Source of the DNA: a virus
Strand: one strand, 5' to 3'
DNA length: 39,849 nt
IMG/VR virus record: IMGVR_UViG_3300025407_000057
Coordinates: 1 to 39,849 of that record
The notes under the pieces: generated by a model
What the model saw: the letters and a program-made list of their open reading frames with translations, nothing else
What the model was told of the DNA's origin: nothing
Database searches by the model: none
Position numbers and translations under genes: made by a program
In this document: positions 21,487 through 29,685 of the stretch, in pieces
How positions within the stretch are numbered: position 1 is the first letter of the stretch
Layout of the letters: each line of letters starts with the position of its first letter

Positions 21487-22425
21487 ATGGCAATTAACAC
21501 TACAGCCTCCTCAGGTGGTTCACCAAGTACTGCAGGTGCATTATCTAACGAAGTAGCCGTTTACTACGAACGACGCTTCCTAGAAAGAGCACGAGCTATG
21601 CTTGTACACCAAGAAGGTGCACAGTTGAGAGCTTTAGAAGGAAATGCTGGAAAACAGGTTATCTTTAACCGATTCAGCCCTCTAAGTCTTGCTACTACAG
21701 CTTTAACAGAAGGTTCAAACCCTGCTGCAGTTGGACTAGTAGACTCTCAAGTAACTGTTACTCTAGCAGAATACGGAAACTCAATTCAGGTTTCTAGACT
21801 TCTAGGTACAGTAGACATTGATGACCGTGACAAAGAAAAAATTGATGTTGTAGCTCAGAACATGGGTGAAACTTTAGACTACCTAGTAGCAACTGCTTTA
21901 CAAAGTGGTGCAACTACTCTAACTATTAACTCATCTACAGCTAACACTAACGGTAGCATTACTGCTGCTGCAGTGGCACAAGGTGTAGCTCAACTTAAGA
22001 GCAACAAGGCATTAATGTATGACGGTACTTTTGGATGGATCGGTAAGATTCAACCACAGACTGAATATGACTTAATCCTAACTACAACTTGGCAGAACGC
22101 TGCTGCTTACTCCAATGTACAAGCATTGTACGCAGGTGAAATTGGTGCGCTATATGGCGTTAGATTCTTGGTAACTAACCAAGGAATTAACTCATCTAGC
22201 ACTGCTTACCCACAAGGTAAAGCTTACTCTAACTTCATCCACGGAAGAGAAGCATTTGGTGTATATGACAACCAATTAGATGCTCCTAAGCTCTACATTG
22301 TCACAGGTGCTGATTCAAACAACCCTGCAGAACGATTCCATGTAATTTCATGGGCTGGTCAATTTGCAAGCGTTGTATTGAACGCAAACTGGGTCATAAA
22401 TGTTGTATCTGGTGCTTCTATCTAA
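21487..22425 (+). CDS. major capsid protein, N4gp56-type
   Basis: 312 residues, with the look of the N4gp56 capsid family (an HK97-fold group): an N-terminal ALSNEVAVYYERRFLERA, GNAGKQVIFNRFSPL, LTEGSNP, VTLAEYGNSIQVSRL and GETLDYLVATALQ, and a late beta region ending in VSGASI. Scaffold upstream and hairpin terminator downstream fit a highly expressed shell protein. It has few Cys and no extra Ig domain. Confidence 0.88.
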   Translation: MAINTTASSGGSPSTAGALSNEVAVYYERRFLERARAMLVHQEGAQLRALEGNAGKQVIFNRFSPLSLATTALTEGSNPAAVGLVDSQVTVTLAEYGNSIQVSRLLGTVDIDDRDKEKIDVVAQNMGETLDYLVATALQSGATTLTINSSTANTNGSITAAAVAQGVAQLKSNKALMYDGTFGWIGKIQPQTEYDLILTTTWQNAAAYSNVQALYAGEIGALYGVRFLVTNQGINSSSTAYPQGKAYSNFIHGREAFGVYDNQLDAPKLYIVTGADSNNPAERFHVISWAGQFASVVLNANWVINVVSGASI

Positions 22426-22449
22426 TAATAGACGCTAGTACAGACATAA

Positions 22450-22485
22450 GGGGTAGGAGTGTAAAAGCTTCTACCTCTTTAATTT
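22450..22485 (+). terminator. hairpin terminator after the capsid gene
   Basis: GGGGTAGGAG (22450-22459) pairs with CTTCTACCTC (22468-22477): ten pairs, two G-U, 8-nt loop. TTTAATTT follows. A partial terminator would explain higher capsid expression relative to downstream genes. Confidence 0.72.
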
Positions 22486-22507
22486 AATAAAATATAAGGA
22501 GAATAAC

Positions 22508-22816
22508 ATGACAACAAAGAAAGCCACAGCACAATCTACTGAAGCTGGTATCAACATACCACCAGAAAAAGTAGAACTACAAGGAACAACAATAGCTAAA
22601 CTATTAAACAAAGATGAGCTATATGACGACATAGAAAACACAGACTACACCACTAAATATGATGGTATAGATAACCAAATAGATGGATTCTTAAAGAAAC
22701 ACTATGAAACAAAATCAGCAACTATAGATATGCTTGCAGATGTTCTTAACTGGGACAGAATGGAAGTAATTGAAAGACTAAAAGAAGCTGGTTGTGACTT
22801 ACCAACAGGTTGGTAG
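22508..22816 (+). CDS. hypothetical protein, 102 aa
   Basis: Begins MTTKKATAQST, then an acidic middle (DELYDDIENTDYTTKYD) and a helical end (IDMLADVLNWDRMEVIERL). Located just after the capsid gene; head-completion or regulatory roles are possible, not shown. AAGGAGAATAAC precedes the ATG. Confidence 0.7.
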   Translation: MTTKKATAQSTEAGINIPPEKVELQGTTIAKLLNKDELYDDIENTDYTTKYDGIDNQIDGFLKKHYETKSATIDMLADVLNWDRMEVIERLKEAGCDLPTGW

Positions 22817-22817
22817 T

Positions 22818-23081
22818 ATGGACATTAACCTCAAAAACTTAGATGAGTCTAGGCGTAATGACTACATTAAGATGACTGAAAAGTTAAATGATCCTAACTC
22901 ATCAGACTATGACAAAAAAAGAGCTGCAGATGTTTTATATGCTTTGAAACTACAAGCTAACAGCAAACCAATACAAAAACTAAGAGAAGATATGCGTATA
23001 GCTGTATTAAATGGGGATAGAGATAAAGTTGAAAAACTAGGGGAAATAGCTAAAAAGGTTGATAGAGATTGGCGTTTCTGA
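22818..23081 (+). CDS. hypothetical charged helical protein, 87 aa
   Basis: I choose ATG 22818 (AGGTTGG upstream); the frame from 22794 begins with GTG inside the previous gene. All-helical, Lys/Asp-rich. Its last codons contain the -35 of the module promoter. Confidence 0.66.
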   Translation: MDINLKNLDESRRNDYIKMTEKLNDPNSSDYDKKRAADVLYALKLQANSKPIQKLREDMRIAVLNGDRDKVEKLGEIAKKVDRDWRF

Positions 23082-23087
23082 TATAAT
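23059..23087 (+). promoter_or_regulatory. module A promoter
   Basis: TTGATA (23059-23064), 17 bases, TATAAT (23082-23087) with TGA immediately before. A second TATAAT lies 13 bases further on (23095-23100). First member of a recurrent promoter-terminator arrangement. Confidence 0.78.
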
Positions 23088-23114
23088 ACAAGTGTATAAT
23101 GACTTTGAAATCAA

Positions 23115-23150
23115 AGAGTTATGCCCTAAATTAGGCGTAGCTCTTTTTTT
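23115..23150 (+). terminator. module A intrinsic terminator
   Basis: AGAGTTATGCC (23115-23125) pairs with GGCGTAGCTCT (23134-23144): 11 pairs with two G-U, 8-nt loop, then a T-run to 23150. AGGAG for the next gene begins three bases later. A separate CTTTGA/TCAAAG stem (23103-23116) overlaps its foot by two bases and may compete. Confidence 0.88.
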
Positions 23151-23166
23151 ATAGGAGAAAATAGAA

Positions 23167-24258
23167 ATGGCAGTACAATACACACCACAAGGCGTAGCTT
23201 ACCAGAATAACCCAGATTTTAGAGGTTATCTATCTGCGCAAGGTGGACAATATGCAGACCTACTTAACTATGTAGGTGGAGCAGACGGTAATAACCCATA
23301 CACACTAAACACTGATAAACTAGGAAGTCAAACGAACGCTTCTCAACTTAATCAGATGATTAAAGATGCGTATAGCAATTACTCTATGGGTACAAACATC
23401 AACCAAGGGGTAAACTACCAAGCACCATCATCTGGAGGTGGTGGAAATGCATCAGGATTAAGTGACACTGCTCAATCTCAAATGCTACAGGCTTTAGGAA
23501 CATCTTATAATGTGCCAATTCAGAATTATCAAACGCAATTAGGTAATATACCTAGCCAATACAACACAGATGTAGCCAACACACTAGGTCTATACGGTTC
23601 AGAGCAAACAGCTAATGCAGACCAAACCCAGAACCAACTAAACGTCTACGGACAACAAGAAGCTAACACTACTGCCCAACAACAACTATCTCTAGCACAA
23701 CTAGCTGAGAACATTAGAAGCCAGAATACTGGTTACCAAAACCAATTAGCTGAAAGAGGAGCTGGATCATCTAGTGCAGCTGGTATGGCACAATACGCAT
23801 TAGGTAAGCAACAAGCCCAGGAATCTGCAGGAATAAACCTACAAGCAAACACTAACAACGCACTTATTCAGCAACAAATGAATGCAGCAACTACTTCAGG
23901 TCAAGACTACTCTAAAATTCTTAATCAGCAACAACAAGGTGCGCTAACTGGTTTACTAAACAATTACAAGAGTCAAATGTATAACCTACAAGACAGTTTA
24001 GCCCAAGCAACAGGTGGAGAAGCTCGTGATGCTATTTATTACACTAAACAAGCATTAGACAACGATATGCTTAATAAGTTAAACAACTTAAACTCAAACA
24101 TAGGTAATGCTGGAACAGCTTTCTCACAAGCTCAAAACACAGCACAATCTAATATAAGTTCACAAGTTACACCAAACATAGCGACTAAACCAGACGCAGT
24201 AATAACACCACAAATAGGAAGCTTTTCACCCAATTTGAATAACAACCCAGTACTTTAA
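23167..24258 (+). CDS. Gln/Asn-rich virion protein, possible internal protein
   Basis: 363 residues, very rich in Gln, Asn, Ala and Gly, with long helical stretches (QQEANTTAQQQLSLAQLAEN) and few charged residues. Composition and position before a 1371-residue protein match small internal or ejection proteins of short-tailed phages. No enzymatic motif seen. Confidence 0.62.
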   Translation: MAVQYTPQGVAYQNNPDFRGYLSAQGGQYADLLNYVGGADGNNPYTLNTDKLGSQTNASQLNQMIKDAYSNYSMGTNINQGVNYQAPSSGGGGNASGLSDTAQSQMLQALGTSYNVPIQNYQTQLGNIPSQYNTDVANTLGLYGSEQTANADQTQNQLNVYGQQEANTTAQQQLSLAQLAENIRSQNTGYQNQLAERGAGSSSAAGMAQYALGKQQAQESAGINLQANTNNALIQQQMNAATTSGQDYSKILNQQQQGALTGLLNNYKSQMYNLQDSLAQATGGEARDAIYYTKQALDNDMLNKLNNLNSNIGNAGTAFSQAQNTAQSNISSQVTPNIATKPDAVITPQIGSFSPNLNNNPVL

Positions 24259-24273
24259 TAGAGAGGAGATAGA

Positions 24274-27200
24274 ATGCAGCCAAAACAGAACCCATTAGGT
24301 ATACCAACTACTGCTCCTGGACAAATCTTTGTTAATCAGAACCAACCAAAACCAATTACTATCACTCCTATGAGTGGTCCTAAAATACAGCCTGCTAATC
24401 AACAATTTAATATTTCACCCATACAAAGCCCTAACTTTAATATGAATGGGTTTATTAATGCACCTAATTTTATAGGTAATCCAGAACAACCTTCTAATAA
24501 CCCTATACAAAACATAAACAATAAAGTTAAGCAAAATCCTAGCATATTTACATCATTAGAAAATACTCTTATTCAAGGTGCAAAAGATGTAGGTGGTTTT
24601 GCCAAAGGAGTAGGTGGTAAGCTATTTGATTTGGGTAAGGGGATTGTAGAATACCCAATAACATTAGGTGGAGATGTACTTAAAACTGCTGGTTCAGCAG
24701 TTAAGAGTGCTGCTATATCTCTTGCCAGTGGTGCTGCATCTATGATTCCAGGTGGAGCTGAAACAATGAATCAACTTCAACAGAAGAGTAATGCAGAAAC
24801 TTCTGCCTACATGTCTAAACTAACCAGTGACTTAGAAAAGCTACCACAGGGCGCTGCTGCTGGTATTGCAGGTGGAATTAAATCTATATTTAACCCACAA
24901 ACTACAACCGTTCCTGTAGTATCTAAAAACCCTGTAACTAAATTCTTTGTAGGTAATCAACCTATTGAATCTGTTCAACAAGCGTATGAACAAGGTGGTA
25001 AAACACAAGGTGAAAAAGTTGGTGCAGGATTAATAGCTGCAATTAATGATATTTTATCTATTAAAGGTGGTAAAGCTGTATTAAAAAGTGGAATTTCTAA
25101 AGGTGCTGAGGTATTAGAACGCAACCCATCAGCAGAAACACTTAGACAACAAGCTCCAACTGTAGACCAAGTTCCATTTACAAAACGAGTTAATAATTTA
25201 GACGGAGATAAGGCTGCACAAACAGTGTTAGGTCGTGGTGGAACAATAGACCAAGCTGCAGCAGCATACGAACAAAAAGCACCACAAGTACCAAAAGAAG
25301 TTGTAGATTCAGAAGTATCTTACCTTGCAGATAAGACAGCACCTAGGTTTGATCCTGTTAAGTTTGATGAAAATGCTAATCCTAACTTAGTAAACAAAGC
25401 TGAAAAGTATGACGAAGTTCTTAACACAGACCTTAAAACCCCACAAAATAGTAAGACTCCGTTAATGGATTTACTTAAACAAGCAAATGGTAAAGCTCAA
25501 GAGGGTAGGATATATGCTAGTCAGTTTGCTAAAGAAATTAAGGGTATATTAACAAACAAAGATGATAGAACAGCTACTAGAGATGTATTAGAGGGTGCTG
25601 TAGACAAGTCTACTGTATCTGATGATGTTAGGTCTATAGCCAACATACTACGCCCTATAAACGACAAAATTCTTGCTATTGGTAGATACGATAATCCTGA
25701 CCTTGGTGAGCGAGAAAACTATGGAACAAGACAAATAATTAAAAGTAATGAAACTGCAAAACCTAGTGAATCACTTACTGTAAAAGGCTTTAACAATATT
25801 GCAGACTTGTTTAGAAAAACTTCATCTATAGCTGCACGAACTGAAATACATAAATTTGTAGACACTAAAGGCAACGCTAAATTTGGAACACTAGATGAAC
25901 TTAACCTTACTAGACTTGGTAATAACTTATTTAGAGATGAGAACGGCAACGCATATAAAGCTGTTCAAACTTCTGCTCGTGAAATAGAACAAAGTGGTAG
26001 AGCAATATACCGAAAAGACATAGCTAAAATAGCTGAAAAACATCTATCTGAAGCTGCAGTTGTAAGAGCAAGACAATTAGCTTACGAAGAAGTAATGCGT
26101 AACCCAGAAGCTTATGAAATTAGAGATGCTGCTAATGCAATAAAAGGTGATGTGCTCATTAAAAATGTACCAGATTTACAAGGTAAAGTAGCACCTAGAA
26201 ATGTTGCAAAGCTATTACAAGACACATTTAAAGAACCTGAAGGCATGAGTCCACTACAAAAAACTTGGCGTGGTGTTACAAGAACAGTTACTCAAGCCAT
26301 TATACTTAACCCATTTATACACGGTATGAACCTACTTAACCAAGCCATTATAGCTACTGGAGTAGGTAGAGAAGATTTGTCTATGCCAGCCAAAGTATGG
26401 AATGGAATGATTGCTAGTGGAAAGTTTGGTCATGCATTAATGGAACTAGCTGATCCTGATGTTAGACAAGCCATGATAAAAGAATATCTATCTAGAAGTA
26501 CTTTTGGTACTGGTGGTGGAGAAAGTGAAACAGTATTAACTCGTGCATTAGAAAGAATGAACTTACCAGAGTTTAATAAATTAAACGCTAAAGCCATGGA
26601 ATGGATTGATATGACATTTAGACTTGCAGCTCACAAAGCAAACCGTGAAGCTGGTATGTCAATTAAAGATAGTGTTGATGCAGTAGATAAGTTTATGGGT
26701 GACAATAGTAAAATACCTGAACTAGCACAAGACATAGGGCTATTCTATAGATGGAACAGAACACAGGGAATGGCATTATATTCACAACTTAGAAGCCCAG
26801 GAAGATACATGGGTGCTAATGTGGCTACGGCAGTAAACGCAGCTATTTACTTTGGACTAAACAGTGTTCTTCAAAAAGCTACAGGAAACCAATACGCATC
26901 AGATAGAACTCCTGGAGAACTAGGTATGATTAGAGATATATACCGTTTAGTTAAAGACCCATCTAACGCTCCAAGACAAATACTTACTAGCAAGACTAAC
27001 CCAATAATAGTTGAAGCACTTAACCAATTAATGGGTAAAAACATGTATTCTGGAAATACTTTAGATACTAACTCTGCAAGGTTACTTGATTTATACAATA
27101 CTTTGTTTGCCCCAGCTAAAAACATAACTAAGGTTACTAGTGGTAAACAAACATTACTAAGTGGATTTGTATTACCAGAATTTGGTATTAACTTACCTAC

Positions 27201-28389
27201 AGGTACGCAAGCAGAAGGTAAAGCACCTTACCAGGCAGCTCCTAATGCCAAAGGTATATTAAATACATTACTAAATGTTCCTGGTGCAGAAGGGGGAACA
27301 GGTGTAGCTCAGCAAAAAGCGTATATACAAGCTAAAGATGTACTTGATAAAACTCTAATAAATGATAAAGCTGCTCAAGCTGCAGTCCAACTTTACATGA
27401 GTAGTGAAGTAGATAATAAAGGCGTTAAGATGCAAAAGAGCGAAGAAGAAACTATAGGTGCTGCATTGGCAGTAGCTGGTAGTCCTAAAGGTCTTGCTGC
27501 ACTACAACAGTTTGCTAAATCTACTGGAGATAATAGTCTTATATGGAAACTAAATGGTGCAGACCTTAAAACATTCTTAGAATACAAAGCTGCTGATTCT
27601 GATCAACAACAGGCTATGATGCAAAACACTTTACCTAAGTTTGCAAACTTTAATAACGGTCAAGGATTAACGGATTTTGTTAAAGAATACCAACAATACT
27701 ACAAAGATAATCCAATTAAATCTACTATAGCTCCTAACCCAGCTAACCCTGTATACCCAACATTTACAGGAACACAAGCTGACAACCTAAATACATACAA
27801 GCAACAAATTAGTAAATTAGACTCATCTACAAAAAATAACTACTTGCTAAATCACCCAGAAGTAGTAGACGCTTTAGGCAAAGAAACTAAATACTATAAC
27901 GACTTAGCAGTAGCTCAAGGTGGACTAGCTAAAAAAGGCTTTACACCACTTACAGCAGACGAACAAAAGGGATTAGATACATATAGCTCACTTAAAGGGG
28001 ACAAGGTAGCACAAGGTCAATGGATTAAAGCTAACCAAGATTTATGGAACTCTATATCTACAAAACTTACTCAGAATAGCGTATTAGCAACAGCTGAGAA
28101 GGGTGCAGTAGAACAATACGAAGGCGTGCCATTTAGTGGACAATATCTCAAAGACATAGCATCAGCAGCTCAAGGTATAGCTAATGTAGGTGGCAACTAC
28201 CAGATAAACCCAGAAGCTGCATACCAGGCTAGAAAGACCAGTGCTGGCTCATCTTACAAACCTAGAAAACCTTTAATTATAAAGGCTAGAAAGATTAGAG
28301 CAGTTAGACCAAGCATGAAGCGTTTTAAACAACCAAAATCAGTTCGCATAGCTAAAACACAGAAACCACTTAGAATTGCGAAAGGCTAG
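24274..28389 (+). CDS. large internal virion / DNA-ejection-like protein
   Basis: 1371 residues, the largest protein. Pro/Asn-rich start; a Gly/Ala-rich amphipathic zone at about 90-175 (GGFAKGVGGKLFDLGKGIVE...) that could insert in membranes. A long helical body contains WRGVTRTVTQAIILNPFIHG near 668-687, and a strongly basic C-terminus ends in QKPLRIAKG. I find no lysozyme or transglycosylase motif. Giant helical proteins between capsid and tail genes in podoviruses are usually ejected with the DNA; that role is inferred. Tape measure is an alternative, but other long-tail genes are missing. Confidence 0.6.
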   Translation: MQPKQNPLGIPTTAPGQIFVNQNQPKPITITPMSGPKIQPANQQFNISPIQSPNFNMNGFINAPNFIGNPEQPSNNPIQNINNKVKQNPSIFTSLENTLIQGAKDVGGFAKGVGGKLFDLGKGIVEYPITLGGDVLKTAGSAVKSAAISLASGAASMIPGGAETMNQLQQKSNAETSAYMSKLTSDLEKLPQGAAAGIAGGIKSIFNPQTTTVPVVSKNPVTKFFVGNQPIESVQQAYEQGGKTQGEKVGAGLIAAINDILSIKGGKAVLKSGISKGAEVLERNPSAETLRQQAPTVDQVPFTKRVNNLDGDKAAQTVLGRGGTIDQAAAAYEQKAPQVPKEVVDSEVSYLADKTAPRFDPVKFDENANPNLVNKAEKYDEVLNTDLKTPQNSKTPLMDLLKQANGKAQEGRIYASQFAKEIKGILTNKDDRTATRDVLEGAVDKSTVSDDVRSIANILRPINDKILAIGRYDNPDLGERENYGTRQIIKSNETAKPSESLTVKGFNNIADLFRKTSSIAARTEIHKFVDTKGNAKFGTLDELNLTRLGNNLFRDENGNAYKAVQTSAREIEQSGRAIYRKDIAKIAEKHLSEAAVVRARQLAYEEVMRNPEAYEIRDAANAIKGDVLIKNVPDLQGKVAPRNVAKLLQDTFKEPEGMSPLQKTWRGVTRTVTQAIILNPFIHGMNLLNQAIIATGVGREDLSMPAKVWNGMIASGKFGHALMELADPDVRQAMIKEYLSRSTFGTGGGESETVLTRALERMNLPEFNKLNAKAMEWIDMTFRLAAHKANREAGMSIKDSVDAVDKFMGDNSKIPELAQDIGLFYRWNRTQGMALYSQLRSPGRYMGANVATAVNAAIYFGLNSVLQKATGNQYASDRTPGELGMIRDIYRLVKDPSNAPRQILTSKTNPIIVEALNQLMGKNMYSGNTLDTNSARLLDLYNTLFAPAKNITKVTSGKQTLLSGFVLPEFGINLPTGTQAEGKAPYQAAPNAKGILNTLLNVPGAEGGTGVAQQKAYIQAKDVLDKTLINDKAAQAAVQLYMSSEVDNKGVKMQKSEEETIGAALAVAGSPKGLAALQQFAKSTGDNSLIWKLNGADLKTFLEYKAADSDQQQAMMQNTLPKFANFNNGQGLTDFVKEYQQYYKDNPIKSTIAPNPANPVYPTFTGTQADNLNTYKQQISKLDSSTKNNYLLNHPEVVDALGKETKYYNDLAVAQGGLAKKGFTPLTADEQKGLDTYSSLKGDKVAQGQWIKANQDLWNSISTKLTQNSVLATAEKGAVEQYEGVPFSGQYLKDIASAAQGIANVGGNYQINPEAAYQARKTSAGSSYKPRKPLIIKARKIRAVRPSMKRFKQPKSVRIAKTQKPLRIAKG

Positions 28390-28404
28390 TATTAGTGATA
28401 TAAT
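28376..28404 (+). promoter_or_regulatory. module B promoter
   Basis: TTGCGA (28376-28381), 17 bases, TATAAT (28399-28404) with TGA just before. It overlaps the end of the 1371-residue gene, as module A overlaps its upstream gene. Confidence 0.75.
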
Positions 28405-28434
28405 GTAGGAGAATGCATTACAGCAGAGCTGAGG

Positions 28435-28460
28435 CACTCCTACTCAAGGAGTGTTTTTTT
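28435..28460 (+). terminator. module B intrinsic terminator
   Basis: CACTCCT (28435-28441), a 5-nt loop, AGGAGTG (28447-28453), then seven T (28454-28460): a perfect intrinsic terminator about 50 nt after the predicted start of transcription and 20 bases before the ATG at 28481. Confidence 0.9.
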
Positions 28461-28480
28461 AATTTAAAAAGGAGATAACA

Positions 28481-28846
28481 ATGGCATTTACACCAAATAA
28501 CCCATACGCTATATCTGACAACCAGCAGAGAGTAGTGGATGTACAAGAGGGAGCAACTGGAGTTTACGAAACCCTAAACGCTACTGCTACTTCATTTGTA
28601 TACTTAACAACTACAGCAGGAACACAAGTTAAAACTGGTCCTGGTATTTTTCACACACTATCAATTCTAGGTGCTAAAAGTTCTAGCCCTATAACTGTTT
28701 ATGATGGTACATCAACATCAGGAACAATAATCGCACAGTTTGGAACAGGTGCTCAAGCTGTTTCATTTACTTTTGATGCACAATTTAATACTGGTTTATT
28801 TGTTGTAGTGCCATCTGGTGACACTGTAACAATAACTTACTTATAG
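28481..28846 (+). CDS. small beta-rich virion protein, 121 aa
   Basis: A Thr/Val/Gly-rich beta protein (FHTLSILGAKSSSPITVYDG; VVVPSGDTVTITYL) like capsid decoration or head-fibre proteins. AAAAAGGAGATAACA precedes the ATG. No name can be given. Confidence 0.62.
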   Translation: MAFTPNNPYAISDNQQRVVDVQEGATGVYETLNATATSFVYLTTTAGTQVKTGPGIFHTLSILGAKSSSPITVYDGTSTSGTIIAQFGTGAQAVSFTFDAQFNTGLFVVVPSGDTVTITYL

Positions 28847-28855
28847 GAGTAATTT

Positions 28856-29677
28856 ATGGCTAACACTAGCCCAATGACATACCAAAACATAATTAATGCC
28901 ATTCAGCTACAGACTCTAAATGATCCTACGCCACCAGTTATAGGTTCACAGGAGTACAACATTTATGTTGGCATGATTAGAACATTAGCTATTCCTACAT
29001 GGGAAAACGAGCGTGGTGTTATTTGGGATGAGCTATGGGTTAATGAACCAAACTACTACACAATTACTGCAACTCCGTCCAATGTAACTACTCCTATCAA
29101 TATTCCTTTGCCATCAGACTTTAAGTTTATGTATGGTGGAACTATCTGGCTGACTTACCCAGGTTCAACGAACGCTTCCCCCAATGTTCGTTCATTTAAG
29201 ATTAAGAAATTACCTGAAATGGAAATGAACCCTCGTAACAATCAGCCAGAGTTCTATGTAACAGGCAACCCTGTATCTGGTTACAACCTTGTAATGGGTT
29301 GGTATCCACAGACAGGTGGTGCTGAAATAGGTGCTACTATATCTTTCCGATACTACAAGTTTGCTAACATTCCAGATATAACTAGCACAGGTGCTTTATC
29401 CAACCCTCAAGATACTCCAGAAATGGCAGACCCTAACTTTATTATTTACAAGGTATCTGCTCAGGTTTCTGCTAACAACTTCAATACTACCCTTTACCAG
29501 ATTATGGAAGACAAGGCTAACTACTCACTTCTCAACATGCGTATGGCACAAGAGATGAGTGCTAACTTCCAAGATGACTACCTACGAGATGTAGACAGTC
29601 TACTGGGCTACAGTGCTTATTTACCAAATAGATACAACAGTGGATACTGGACCAATAACGGTACAGGATTCATATAG
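28856..29677 (+). CDS. putative head-tail adaptor / tail tube protein
   Basis: 273 residues, helical start (TYQNIINAIQLQTLND), a beta middle (NIPLPSDFKFMYGGTIWLTY, FRYYKFANIP) and a helical end (DDYLRDVDSLLGYSAYLPNR). The helix-beta-helix plan, and being directly before the nozzle-like gene, agree with an adaptor of the T7 gp11 or P22 gp4 type. Inferred from position and plan. Confidence 0.52.
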   Translation: MANTSPMTYQNIINAIQLQTLNDPTPPVIGSQEYNIYVGMIRTLAIPTWENERGVIWDELWVNEPNYYTITATPSNVTTPINIPLPSDFKFMYGGTIWLTYPGSTNASPNVRSFKIKKLPEMEMNPRNNQPEFYVTGNPVSGYNLVMGWYPQTGGAEIGATISFRYYKFANIPDITSTGALSNPQDTPEMADPNFIIYKVSAQVSANNFNTTLYQIMEDKANYSLLNMRMAQEMSANFQDDYLRDVDSLLGYSAYLPNRYNSGYWTNNGTGFI

Positions 29678-29685
29678 GAGATTAA

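Noticed and set aside
24274-28389. Tape measure protein of a long-tailed phage
   Set aside because: No tail tube, sheath, terminator or assembly-chaperone genes around it; an ejection-like protein fits better, though not proven.
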